Positions 7,287 to 15,155 of a DNA stretch of 17,835 nt are shown here, piece after piece. Position numbers and translations under genes: made by a program. This stretch comes from DATLYH01 sp035575035 (lineage in GTDB: Bacteria > Planctomycetota > Planctomycetia > Gemmatales > Gemmataceae). The stretch's first letter is position 1; each line of letters opens with the position of its first letter. The notes below the pieces were generated by a model that saw only the letters and a program-made list of their open reading frames with translations, searched no databases and had not been told where the DNA came from. The DNA lies in the NCBI GenBank assembly GCA_035575035.1, contig DATLYH010000195.1:1-17835 (forward strand), given 5' to 3'.

Positions 7287-8402
7287 ATGGCTGGCGGTAC
7301 TCTCCAGCGTACGTACTCGGTCGCCCGCAAGGAGCTACTACACATCCTGCGCGACCCCCAGACGCTCTTTTTCACTCTGTTCATCCCCGTCCTGGAGTTG
7401 TTTCTGCTCGGCTATGCCATCGACACTAACGTGCGCCACGTCCGTACCGTCATCCTCGATCAAGCGGGCACTCAGGAGAGCCGCCTGCTATTACAGCGCT
7501 TCGAGAACTCGCAAGACTTCAAGATCGTCGCCCAGGTTTTCTCCGACGAAGAGTTGAGCCGGGCCCTCGTTGCCGGCCGGGCCCGCGTTGGCATCAAGAT
7601 CCCCGCCGACTATTCGAAGCGCCTCGAGGCCGGCCAGACGGCCCAGGTTTTGGTATTGGTGGACGGCACCGAGTCGAACATCGCGGCCGAGGCGGTCAAC
7701 GTTGGCAACGCCCTCGCCCTGCGCGAGTCGCTGGAGCGGGCGCTAGGGGGGCGGCCGCTGCCGGTGGAAGCTCGGCCGCGGGTGCTGTTCAACCCCGACA
7801 CGCGCTCGGCCAACTTCTTCATTCCGGGATTGATGGTGGTCATGTGTCAGATGATGGCGACCATGCTCTCGGCCAACGCCATCGTCCGCGAGAAAGAGAA
7901 CGGCACCCTAGAGCAGCTCTTCATGACGCCGGTCAAGCGCGGCGAGCTGATTATCGGTAAGATGGTCCCCTATCTGGTGTTAACGATCCTGGAGTTCTGC
8001 CTGATCGCCTTTCTGATGCGAACGGTTTTCCGGGTGCCGATTCACGGGGTCTTCCTGACCCTGCTGGGGCTAGCGCTGCCGTTCGTGTTGACCATGTTGG
8101 GCATGGGGTTGTGGATCTCGACCCGGGCCAGCACGCGCGATGCGGCCGGGCAGATCACGATGGGTACGCTGCTGCCGTCGATCTTTTTGTCGGGTTACGT
8201 GTTCCCCATCGACTCGATGCCGTGGGTGTTCGCGCAGGTTTCCCAATTCCTGCCGACTACCTGGCTGATCGACGCGGCCCGTGGTGTGATCCTCCGCGGC
8301 GCTGGCTGGGCTGAGCTCTGGCCGCACGCCCTGGTGCTGTGGGCCATGGCGCTGACCATGCTGACCTTCAGCAGCCTCAGGATTCGCAAACAGCTGACGT
8401 GA
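7287..8402 (+). CDS. ABC-2 type transporter permease (YbhS/YbhR/YhhJ-like)
   Basis: This 371-residue inner-membrane permease is the partner of the preceding ATPase and fusion protein. One N-terminal span (about residues 26-45) is followed by a large extracytoplasmic domain (46-175). Five more spans follow, at about 177-198, 224-245, 252-275, 292-308 and 345-363. The family hallmark REKENGTLEQLFMTPV is at 201-216, and SGYVFPIDSMP at 302-312 is also typical. ATG 7287 has an excellent GGAGGGAGG (7272-7280), 6 bases upstream. The in-frame upstream codons are repeat-derived and should not be counted. Only one permease gene is present, whereas the E. coli ybhFSR set has two, so a homodimeric channel or a second subunit elsewhere is implied. 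Confidence 0.92.
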   Translation: MAGGTLQRTYSVARKELLHILRDPQTLFFTLFIPVLELFLLGYAIDTNVRHVRTVILDQAGTQESRLLLQRFENSQDFKIVAQVFSDEELSRALVAGRARVGIKIPADYSKRLEAGQTAQVLVLVDGTESNIAAEAVNVGNALALRESLERALGGRPLPVEARPRVLFNPDTRSANFFIPGLMVVMCQMMATMLSANAIVREKENGTLEQLFMTPVKRGELIIGKMVPYLVLTILEFCLIAFLMRTVFRVPIHGVFLTLLGLALPFVLTMLGMGLWISTRASTRDAAGQITMGTLLPSIFLSGYVFPIDSMPWVFAQVSQFLPTTWLIDAARGVILRGAGWAELWPHALVLWAMALTMLTFSSLRIRKQLT

Positions 8403-8424
8403 AGCCGCTCCGCGCGCTCAGCTG
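8391..8424. terminator. Inverted repeat at the convergent permease-recA junction
   Basis: CAGCTGA (8391-8397) and TCAGCTG (8418-8424) are exact complements with a 20-nt loop that could extend the stem by a CG pair. The repeat spans the last codons of the permease and the 24-base gap to the recA stop, so it is well placed as a bidirectional terminator. There is no T-tract on either side, so factor-independent termination is doubtful. Confidence 0.35.
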
Positions 8425-8426
8425 CC

Positions 8427-9515
<1,089 letters not shown>

Positions 9516-9560
9516 GATTTCTCCTCACCGGGAAAAGGTTGCTTCTTACACCCTGTTGCA

Positions 9561-9582
9561 GGTGAACATTTGTAATGTAACC
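9561..9582. promoter_or_regulatory. AT-rich dyad upstream of recA, candidate operator
   Basis: ACATT (9566-9570) and AATGT (9574-9578) are exact complements around TGT. With a one-base bulge the arms extend to GGT and ACC (9561-9582). It lies about 50-65 bases before the recA ATG and is notably A/T-rich compared with its surroundings. A LexA-type or other repressor site is possible. It does not match the E. coli or Bacillus SOS box, and no clear -35/-10 pair was found around it. Confidence 0.3.
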
Positions 9583-9649
9583 AATCGTCCGAGGAGAACA
9601 AGGTTAGCCGGCAGGAATTCGACGCCGATTTCCTTCATCTGTTGGGTCG

Positions 9650-9670
9650 GGCACCGAAAGCGGCCGTGCC
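9650..9670 (-). terminator. Small hairpin at the larB stop codon
   Basis: GGCAC (9650-9654) pairs with GTGCC (9666-9670), and an alternative inner stem is CCG-AAAG-CGG. It overlaps the first base of the larB stop and precedes the recA upstream region. No U-tract follows, so it is only a weak terminator candidate. Confidence 0.25.
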
Positions 9671-10443
9671 TAAACCGACCGCGTCGCCTTGGTGGCCCGG
9701 CGCGCGATCAGGGCGGCCACGTAGCCTCCTTTGAAGCCGCTGTCGATATTCACTACCACGACGCCGGCCGAGCAGCTGTTGAGCATCGTCAGCAGCGCTG
9801 CCAGTCCGCCGAAGGCCGCCCCGTAGCCGATGCTGGTCGGCACCGCCACCACCGGGCAATCGACCAGGCCGCCCACTACGCTTGGCAGCGCTCCATCCAT
9901 GCCGGCGACCACCACAATGGCGTCGGCGCTGCTGAGCCGGTCACGGTAGCGCAGCAGGCGGTGAATGCCGGCAACGCCGACATCGGCCAGCAATTCCACC
10001 TCACAGCCCAGGGCCCGGGCGGTGACGGCGGCCTCCTGCGCCACCGGCAGGTCGCTGGTGCCGGCCGTCAGGACAGCCACCCGGCCGGTCGGCGGGCGCG
10101 GCTCCTTGCTGGCCGGCAGCCAGAAGGTGCGGGCCACCCGGTCCTGCTCGGCCTGCGGGAAGAGCCGGCCCAGGTGCTCGGCCTGCTCGGTGCTGACGCG
10201 GGTGGCCAGGCAGTCCTGGCCCGCCGCCGTCAGCTGGCGCACCACCGCTTCGACCCATTCGCAGGTCTTGCCTTCGCAGAAGATCACCTCGGGGAAGCCG
10301 CAGCGCTGGCGGCGGTGCAGGTCCACATGGGCGAAGCCCAGGTTGGCCACCGGCGGCTCGCCGAGGCGCTCCAGCGCCGCCGCCACGCTCAGCCGGCCCG
10401 CCTGGACCTGTTCCAGCAGTTCGCGCAGGTCGTTCTTGTCCAT
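9670..10443 (-). CDS. larB: Nickel-pincer cofactor biosynthesis protein LarB (P2CMN synthase)
   Basis: LarB carboxylates the pyridinium ring of nicotinic acid adenine dinucleotide and cleaves its phosphoanhydride. This is the first step to the nickel-pincer nucleotide of lactate racemase and related enzymes. The 257-residue protein has an N-terminal helical part (LLEQVQAGRLSVAAALERL) and CGFPEVIFCEGKT (48-60). The C-terminal AIR carboxylase (PurE)-like domain shows TAGTSDLPVAQEAA (126-139), VAGMDGALPSVVGGLV (179-194), VPTSIGYGAAFGG (201-213) and NSCSAGVVVVNID (222-234). Cys224 sits where the catalytic cysteine that binds the substrate ring is expected. No larC, larE or larA is in the window. 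It follows yebC after a 92-base gap filled partly by repeats. The start at 10443 lacks a strong Shine-Dalgarno. Confidence 0.92.
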   Translation of the reverse strand: MDKNDLRELLEQVQAGRLSVAAALERLGEPPVANLGFAHVDLHRRQRCGFPEVIFCEGKTCEWVEAVVRQLTAAGQDCLATRVSTEQAEHLGRLFPQAEQDRVARTFWLPASKEPRPPTGRVAVLTAGTSDLPVAQEAAVTARALGCEVELLADVGVAGIHRLLRYRDRLSSADAIVVVAGMDGALPSVVGGLVDCPVVAVPTSIGYGAAFGGLAALLTMLNSCSAGVVVVNIDSGFKGGYVAALIARRATKATRSV

Positions 10444-10480
10444 GGCCTGGGTGCTTGGGATCCTTACTGTTCGGCGCTAA

Positions 10481-10527
10481 GCCGCAAGCGGCACAACTCG
10501 CCAAGCGGCACAACTCGCCAAGCGGCA
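10481..10527. repeat. 17-bp tandem repeat, about 2.5 copies, between yebC and larB
   Basis: Two exact units start at 10485 and 10502 (CAAGCGGCACAACTCGC), and a third partial copy runs from 10519 to 10527. The first unit overlaps a tight hairpin GCCGC-AA-GCGGC (10481-10492). The array ends 8 bases from the yebC stop codon and lies between two co-directional genes. Confidence 0.8.
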
Positions 10528-10535
10528 AACCCGGA

Positions 10536-11288
10536 TTAGCCCTCGCCCGCCTGGGCCACCACTTCCTCGGTGAGGTTCATGTTGGTGTAGACGTTTTGGA
10601 CGTCGTCGTGTTCGTCCAGGGCCTCCATCAGACGCATCACCTTCCGGGCCGTCTCTGCATCCACGTCAACCGGGACCTTGGGGATCTGGGTGATCTCGGC
10701 AACCACTGGTTGCAGGCCGGCTTTGTGCAGCGCCTCCTTGACCTGGGCGAAGGCGGCCGGTTCGCAGGTGATGTCGAAAGTGGTTCCGGAGCGCTTAACA
10801 TCGTCAGCGCCGGCGTCGAGGGCGATGCTCAGCAGGGTATCCTCGTCAACGTCAGCGACATTGACGCTGAACAGGCCCTTGCGCTCGAACTGATAAGCGA
10901 CCGAGCCGGCGCCCCCCATTTTGCCGCCGCCGCGCTCGAAGATTTTACGGATCTCGCTGTTGCTGCGGTTGCGGTTGTCGGTGAGCACATCGACCAGGAT
11001 CGCGACGCCGCCGGGGCCGTAGCCCTCGTAGCTGACCTCCTCGAGCACGGCCCCCTCGACTTCGCCGGTGCCGCGCTTGATGGCCCGCTCGATGTTGTCC
11101 TTGGGCATGCTGACTTCGCGGGCCTTTTCGATGGCGTAGCGCAGCTTGAGGTTGGTCTCAGGGTCGCCGCCGCCGTGGCGCGCGGCGATGATGATGGCCC
11201 GGCTCAGCTTGCTGAACAGCTTGCCCCGCTTGGCGTCGATGGCCCCTTTCTTGTGCTTGATGGTGGCCCAGTGGGAATGGCCGGACAT
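10536..11288 (-). CDS. yebC: YebC/TACO1-family protein
   Basis: The 250-residue protein matches the family over its full length: MSGHSHWATIKHKKGAIDAKRGKLFSKL at the N-terminus, then NLKLRYAIEKAREVSMPKDNIERAIKRG, YEGYGPGGVAILVDVLTDNRNR and a C-terminal part ending in NVYTNMNL. The family was long annotated as DNA-binding transcriptional regulators. More recent work describes members as ribosome-associated factors that help translation of proline-rich stretches. ATG 11288 has a strong AAGGAGG. The gene starts 10 bases after the TPR gene ends, so the two form an operon. In many bacteria yebC sits near ruvC; that is not the case here. Confidence 0.96.
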   Translation of the reverse strand: MSGHSHWATIKHKKGAIDAKRGKLFSKLSRAIIIAARHGGGDPETNLKLRYAIEKAREVSMPKDNIERAIKRGTGEVEGAVLEEVSYEGYGPGGVAILVDVLTDNRNRSNSEIRKIFERGGGKMGGAGSVAYQFERKGLFSVNVADVDEDTLLSIALDAGADDVKRSGTTFDITCEPAAFAQVKEALHKAGLQPVVAEITQIPKVPVDVDAETARKVMRLMEALDEHDDVQNVYTNMNLTEEVVAQAGEG

Positions 11289-11298
11289 GGCTCCTCCT

Positions 11299-13602
11299 TT
11301 ATTCTCGTCCCAGGAGCTTGATCTTCTGCTGGATCTCGCGGTAGCGGTCGTCGGCCGGCCGGCGGCGGCCGGTCTCGTACAGCGCAACCGCCTTTTGCCA
11401 GGCCGCGCGCGCCCGGGCCGGCTCCCCCAGGCGGAAGTAGACGTCGCCGAGATGGTCCCAGACCACCGGGTCGTCGCTGCCGTCGGGCAGGGCCGCCGCC
11501 CGCTCCAGCTCCCGCCGGGCCCCCGCCAGGTCGCCGCGCCGGAACAGCACCCAGCCGAGGCTGTCCACATAGGCGGCGTTGTCCTGGTCGCTGTCGGCGC
11601 TCAGGGCGGTGCCGCTGGTCCGCTGCTTGCGGTCCAGTTCCAGCGCCTTGCGGATCAGCCGCTCCGCCTCCTCCAGGTTCTTTCCCTGGTCGGCCCAGAT
11701 ATAGCCTAGGTCGTTGCAGGCAGTGGCGTCGTCTGGGTCGGCCCGCAAGATTAATTGTAACTGTTCTTCCGCCTTGGGGTAATTCTTGGCCAGCGAATAG
11801 ACCGTCGAGAGGGTGTAGCGGATCTCCCGAATGTCGCCGGGCTGGGTGAATTCCCGGAGCATCGCCTCGCACTCGGCCACAGCCTGGTCGTGCCGACCGG
11901 CCTCGGCCAGCACCTGGGCCCGGACCCGGCGGCAGAAGAGGCGGTCCTCCTCGCGGGCCACGCCGACGGCAGCGTCAGCCTGTTCGATGGCGGCCTCCAT
12001 CTTGCCCAGCTGGGCCAGGGCCCGGGCCATGTCCACATGGAACAGTACGCGGCTGGTGGCCTGGGCGTTGGCCAGTCCGTCCTCGCATACCTCGACAATC
12101 GCCTCGTATTTGCGCGCCTGCCAGAGCACTCGCAGCAGGCCGCTGTAAACCTGGGCCTCCTGACCGCGCAACCGTCCCTCGAACCGCAATCGGTTTTCCA
12201 GGCAGCTGCGATAGAGGCGCTCGGCGTCCTCCAGTTGCCGGGCGCGGGCGGCCAAGGTGGCGAAGAGGAGGCGCGCCTGGTGGGACATGCCGTCGGGGAC
12301 CAACAACTGATCGGCGACCAGCGGCAGCAACCCCTTGACCAACTCCGGGTCGTCGCGCAGCACCAGGAGCATGGCGCGGGCCTTGGCCGCTTCGGCGGCG
12401 CTGCCGGGGGCCGGCTCCTGGCCTGGCCGGCGGGGCGGCGGGGGCGCGGCCTGGTTCAGCGCGTGATTCAGCCGACTGAGGATCTTCGCCATCCCCGTCC
12501 GGCCCTGGCGGCGGTACACCTCGAACAGGCCACGGTACACCTCGGGACTGGGAGACTCGCGGATCAGTCGGTCATACTCCTGCTCTGCCTGGGCCGACTG
12601 CCCGGCAAGGTGGTACTCGCGGGCCAAGAGCAGTTGCAGGGCGAGATTGTGGCGGTCATGGCCGGCGTAGCGCTGCAAGGCGGGCACAATCTCGTCGGCC
12701 CGGCCCAACTCGCGGAGTATCTTGATCTTGGCCTCATACGCCTCGGTACCCTGCGGCCGGGTTTCCAGGTAGGCGTCCAGGCAGGCCAGTGCCTCGGCAC
12801 GTCGGCCCTGGGCCAGGTAGACCTCGGCCAGGTTGTACGAGAGTTGACCGGCGCGGACGGGATCTTTCGCCTGGGCCCGGCGGAAGGCAGCGGCCGCCTC
12901 GTCGGGCCGGCCGGCCTTGAGGCAGACCCGGCCGAGCCGCTCGTAGGTTTCGGCGGCTTGCAAGTCGATCTCTTCCTGAGTGAGGCGAGTGTGCTCCAGC
13001 AGCGCCTTGGGGTTGTCGAGCATGCCGGCGACCCGGCGAAGGGCGGCCTCAGCGGCAGCGTAGTCCTGGACGCTCTCATGGAGCAGGCCGAGTTCGAACC
13101 AGAGCTGGGCAAGCAGGTCGGGGTGATCCTTCAGGCCGGGGCAGGCGATGGCTCGGGCCAGGGCCTGGGCGGCCTCGCGAATGCGGTTCTGGGCGCGGAG
13201 TTGGCGGGCCAACAGCTGCCAGCTGTCGTAGTCGTTCGGGTCAAGCTCCAGCGCCTTACGGCAGGCAGCCAGAGCGTCGTCGGTACGATCCAGCGCCAGG
13301 TAAAGCGGAACCAGCGCCTTGTGGACCGGGGCGCTGTCGGGGTCAAGGCGGGCGGCGCGCTCGAAAGCGCGCAACGCTTCGATCAGCCGGTTGTCGCGCT
13401 CGTGCAGCAGCCCGCGGGCATACAGGCGGACGGCTTCGAGGTAGTCCAGCTCCTTCCGGGTCTCCGGCCGGAGGGGCACGAAAGGAGTGGGCGCCGCCGG
13501 CTCCTGCGCACCGAGCGGGGCCGTCAGGGTCAAGAGGACGAGTGGGGCCGCCAGAGCTGGAAGCCCGAGGGCGGCCGGCCAGGGTCGAGCAGACGGGGGC
13601 AT
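11299..13602 (-). CDS. Exported tetratricopeptide-repeat protein
   Basis: The 767-residue protein has a signal peptide (PALAAPLVLLTLTAPLGA, likely cut after A32) and is otherwise almost entirely TPR helices from about residue 50 to 750 (for example EALRAFERAARLDPD and DALAACRKALELDPND). A Pro-rich break with four consecutive prolines (APPPPRRPG) lies near residues 384-400 and splits the solenoid in two. The C-terminal repeats (NDLGYIWADQGKNLEEAERLI, VDSLGWVLFRRGDLAGA, WDHLGDVYFRLGEPARA) resemble those of envelope TPR proteins, and the final residues are helical. ATG 13602 has GGGAGG about 8 bases upstream. A start at 13725 would be repeat-derived. It is the first gene of an operon with yebC and has its own sigma-70-like promoter. 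A scaffold role in the envelope is likely; the specific function is unknown. Confidence 0.85.
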   Translation of the reverse strand: MPPSARPWPAALGLPALAAPLVLLTLTAPLGAQEPAAPTPFVPLRPETRKELDYLEAVRLYARGLLHERDNRLIEALRAFERAARLDPDSAPVHKALVPLYLALDRTDDALAACRKALELDPNDYDSWQLLARQLRAQNRIREAAQALARAIACPGLKDHPDLLAQLWFELGLLHESVQDYAAAEAALRRVAGMLDNPKALLEHTRLTQEEIDLQAAETYERLGRVCLKAGRPDEAAAAFRRAQAKDPVRAGQLSYNLAEVYLAQGRRAEALACLDAYLETRPQGTEAYEAKIKILRELGRADEIVPALQRYAGHDRHNLALQLLLAREYHLAGQSAQAEQEYDRLIRESPSPEVYRGLFEVYRRQGRTGMAKILSRLNHALNQAAPPPPRRPGQEPAPGSAAEAAKARAMLLVLRDDPELVKGLLPLVADQLLVPDGMSHQARLLFATLAARARQLEDAERLYRSCLENRLRFEGRLRGQEAQVYSGLLRVLWQARKYEAIVEVCEDGLANAQATSRVLFHVDMARALAQLGKMEAAIEQADAAVGVAREEDRLFCRRVRAQVLAEAGRHDQAVAECEAMLREFTQPGDIREIRYTLSTVYSLAKNYPKAEEQLQLILRADPDDATACNDLGYIWADQGKNLEEAERLIRKALELDRKQRTSGTALSADSDQDNAAYVDSLGWVLFRRGDLAGARRELERAAALPDGSDDPVVWDHLGDVYFRLGEPARARAAWQKAVALYETGRRRPADDRYREIQQKIKLLGRE

Positions 13603-13672
13603 CTCCGGGTCACCTCCCGTTGAAGGGCGGACGGGGCGCACATGGCCGCACCCGCCGTGTCGTCGGGATCGG

Positions 13673-13702
13673 ATTGTACACCGAAGCGGCAGGAGATGCC
13701 AA
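13673..13702 (-). promoter_or_regulatory. Sigma-70-like promoter for the TPR-yebC operon
   Basis: On the minus strand, TTGGCA (13702-13697) is followed after 18 bases by TACAAT (13678-13673). Each box differs from consensus at one position. The implied start of transcription is near 13666, about 64 bases before the TPR start codon. The inverted heptamer element begins 8 bases upstream of the -35 box. Confidence 0.55.
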
Positions 13703-13710
13703 CCCAACCG

Positions 13711-13819
13711 TTCGTCATTGGTCATTGGTCATTGGTCATTCGTCATTAGTTCAAAGCAACCGCTAGCCACGGACTGGCTGCTGGTGACCAATGACGAATG
13801 ACCAATGACCAATGACGAA
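13711..13819. repeat. Inverted heptamer-array element 1
   Basis: Five 7-bp units (GTCATTG and variants) run from 13714 to 13748. Four inverted units (CAATGAC, GAATGAC) run from 13789 to 13816. Arms 13711-13733 and 13797-13819 are exactly complementary over 23 bp. With four mismatches the pairing extends to 39 bp (13711-13749 with 13781-13819). The central spacer has its own small dyad, AGCCA/TGGCT (about 13764-13778). The element starts next to the stop codon of the endonuclease III-like gene and ends just before the promoter of the TPR gene. Confidence 0.9.
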
Positions 13820-13823
13820 TGGA

Positions 13824-14537
13824 CTAACGGGGCTTCGGCCGATTGGCGCGGGCGGAAGGGGCGTCGCGGCAGTTCTCCTGGCCGGTGGGGCACTCGGCGG
13901 CGAGGGGGCAGGCGGGGCAGTTGGGGTTGTCTTCCCAACAGTAGTCGTGAGCCAGGTTGCTGATGACATCGCTGAAGGCCGGGCCGCGTGCCTTGGGGAT
14001 GAAGTGCTCCAGGCTGGCCCGCACCGCCTCGAGGTCGTCCTGGGCATCATCGACCAGGCCCAGCCGGCGCACGCACCGCAACGTCGGGGCGTCGAGCGGG
14101 ATGGCATGGCCACCCAGCGACTGCTGGACCACCCAGGCGACCACGTAATCGTTGGCGGCCTGATAGCGGGCCAGTTGCTTGGCTGCCTGCTTGAGTCCCT
14201 TTTTGTGCAGCGGCTCCAGGTCGAAGGAGAAGGTTGTCTCGAAGACCTCCTGCAAGAAGCTGACCAGGCGTTGGGCCCGAACTTCGGCGTCGGGCAGGTC
14301 GGCCAGGGCCTCTTCCAACTCGCGCTGGGAGCTGACGCGCACCTCGTTCCAATCGAAGAAGCGCTCGGAAAGTTTGCGGAAGGCAGCGTCGGCCTGGGCC
14401 CGAGTGGTCCCCTCGCGGCACAGCCCATAGATGAACTGCTCCAACACCGGGCGGGCTGGGGCGTCTTTCTCCCCGGTCTTTTTTGCCAGGGCGAAGAGTT
14501 GGTTGAGCAGGCGTTGCTTGTTGGTCGTGGCGGGCAT
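13824..14537 (-). CDS. Endonuclease III-like HhH-GPD family protein with 4Fe-4S loop
   Basis: The 237-residue protein has the shape of the endonuclease III/MutY superfamily. A cysteine cluster C200-x6-C207-x2-C210-x5-C216 is the classical 4Fe-4S loop. Before it, IPLDAPTLRCVRRLG (146-160) aligns with the VDTHxxRxxxR stretch of endonuclease III, giving the catalytic Asp as D149. The helix-hairpin-helix normally reads LPGVGxKTA; here the matching stretch is about residues 124-136 (RYQAANDYVVAWV), so the Gly turn and the lyase lysine are missing. It may be a monofunctional glycosylase or a non-catalytic FeS DNA-binding protein. MutY also lacks the lysine, but no MutY C-terminal domain is present. 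It follows rbfA with a 74-base gap, and the start at 14537 has only a weak GGGG site. Confidence 0.75.
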   Translation of the reverse strand: MPATTNKQRLLNQLFALAKKTGEKDAPARPVLEQFIYGLCREGTTRAQADAAFRKLSERFFDWNEVRVSSQRELEEALADLPDAEVRAQRLVSFLQEVFETTFSFDLEPLHKKGLKQAAKQLARYQAANDYVVAWVVQQSLGGHAIPLDAPTLRCVRRLGLVDDAQDDLEAVRASLEHFIPKARGPAFSDVISNLAHDYCWEDNPNCPACPLAAECPTGQENCRDAPSARANRPKPR

Positions 14538-14611
14538 GGCCGTCCATCACCCCGTTTCGCGGTCGGAACGAGTTTCGGCGGTGCGCGGCGAGCCGGGCGG
14601 TCCGCCGGCAC

Positions 14612-15058
14612 TCAAGACGCTGGTTCCTCCGCCGTTCCTTCGGCGGAACCAGCCGCGTCGTCCGGACCCCGATGTCCGGCGACGTCAGGGGCAGCCCCCC
14701 GATCAGGCGAAGCGGGTTGACCCTTGGCCTCGTTGATCAGCCGGGTCATTTCGATGCTCTTCTTGACGCCCTGGTCGAGGACAAAGCGGAGCTGCGGCGT
14801 GAAGCGCGTTTGCAGCCGCGCCGCCAACTTGGACTGAACGAAGCCGGCAGCGCTGCGCAGGCCGTGCATGCACAACTCCTGCTCCTTGGGCGTGCCCATC
14901 ACCGAGACGTATACCTTGGCGTGCTGGAGGTCGCCGGACACCTCAGCGCGTGTCACGGTGACCCCCTTGATCCGCGGATCGCGCAGCTCGAACAGGATGG
15001 TCTCGCTGGCCACCTCGCGAATCGCCTCCGCCACACGCTCCAGCCGATAGGCTTTCAT
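14612..15058 (-). CDS. rbfA: 30S ribosome-binding factor A
   Basis: RbfA binds the 30S subunit and aids late maturation of the 16S rRNA 5' end. The 148-residue protein has a KH-like core at about residues 3-113 (RLERVAEAIREVASETILFELRDPRI, VTVTRAEVSGDLQHAKVYVSV, LAARLQTRFTPQLRFVLDQGVKKSIEMTRLI). It adds a disordered Pro/Ala/Glu-rich tail of about 35 residues that the shorter family members lack. The gene sits after infB and ylxP, as in Bacillus. The start at 15058 follows a gap filled by inverted heptamer repeats. The nearest purine-rich stretch, AAGGA, comes from a repeat unit and is only 2 bases from the ATG, so initiation may depend on coupling or on structure. Confidence 0.93.
   Translation of the reverse strand: MKAYRLERVAEAIREVASETILFELRDPRIKGVTVTRAEVSGDLQHAKVYVSVMGTPKEQELCMHGLRSAAGFVQSKLAARLQTRFTPQLRFVLDQGVKKSIEMTRLINEAKGQPASPDRGAAPDVAGHRGPDDAAGSAEGTAEEPAS
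14619..14653 (-). other. Strong hairpin within the 3' end of rbfA
   Basis: GCTGGTT (14619-14625) pairs with AACCAGC (14647-14653), and CCGCCG (14629-14634) pairs with CGGCGG (14641-14646), with a 6-nt loop and a 3-nt bulge. It encodes part of the unconserved RbfA tail, just before the stop codon. It may act as an attenuator or mRNA stabiliser. It has no U-tract. Confidence 0.5.
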
Positions 15059-15066
15059 AGTCCTTC

Positions 15067-15152
15067 GTCATTCGTCATTGGTCCTTCGTCATTAGTAATC
15101 AGCGACGATCGGCGGTCTCTTTACGAATGACGAAAGACCAATGACGAATGAC
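15067..15152. repeat. Inverted heptamer-array element 2
   Basis: Units GTCCTTC, GTCATTC, GTCATTG, GTCCTTC and GTCATTA run from 15060 to 15094. Arms 15067-15098 and 15121-15152 are complementary over 32 bp with two mismatches, around a 22-nt loop. It uses the same heptamer as element 1 at 13711. It fills nearly all of the 97-base ylxP-rbfA gap, ending 3 bases from the ylxP stop codon and 8 bases from the rbfA start codon. Confidence 0.92.
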
Positions 15153-15155
15153 CCC

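Noticed and set aside
11890..13623. Long plus-strand ORF of 577 codons opposite the TPR gene
   Set aside because: The minus frame has clear TPR motifs and a signal peptide; the plus frame shows only composition-driven sequence without domains.
13603..13725. Upstream extension of the TPR gene to an ATG at 13725
   Set aside because: The codons come from the heptamer repeat and promoter region, and the ATG at 13602 has a proper ribosome binding site and begins a signal peptide.
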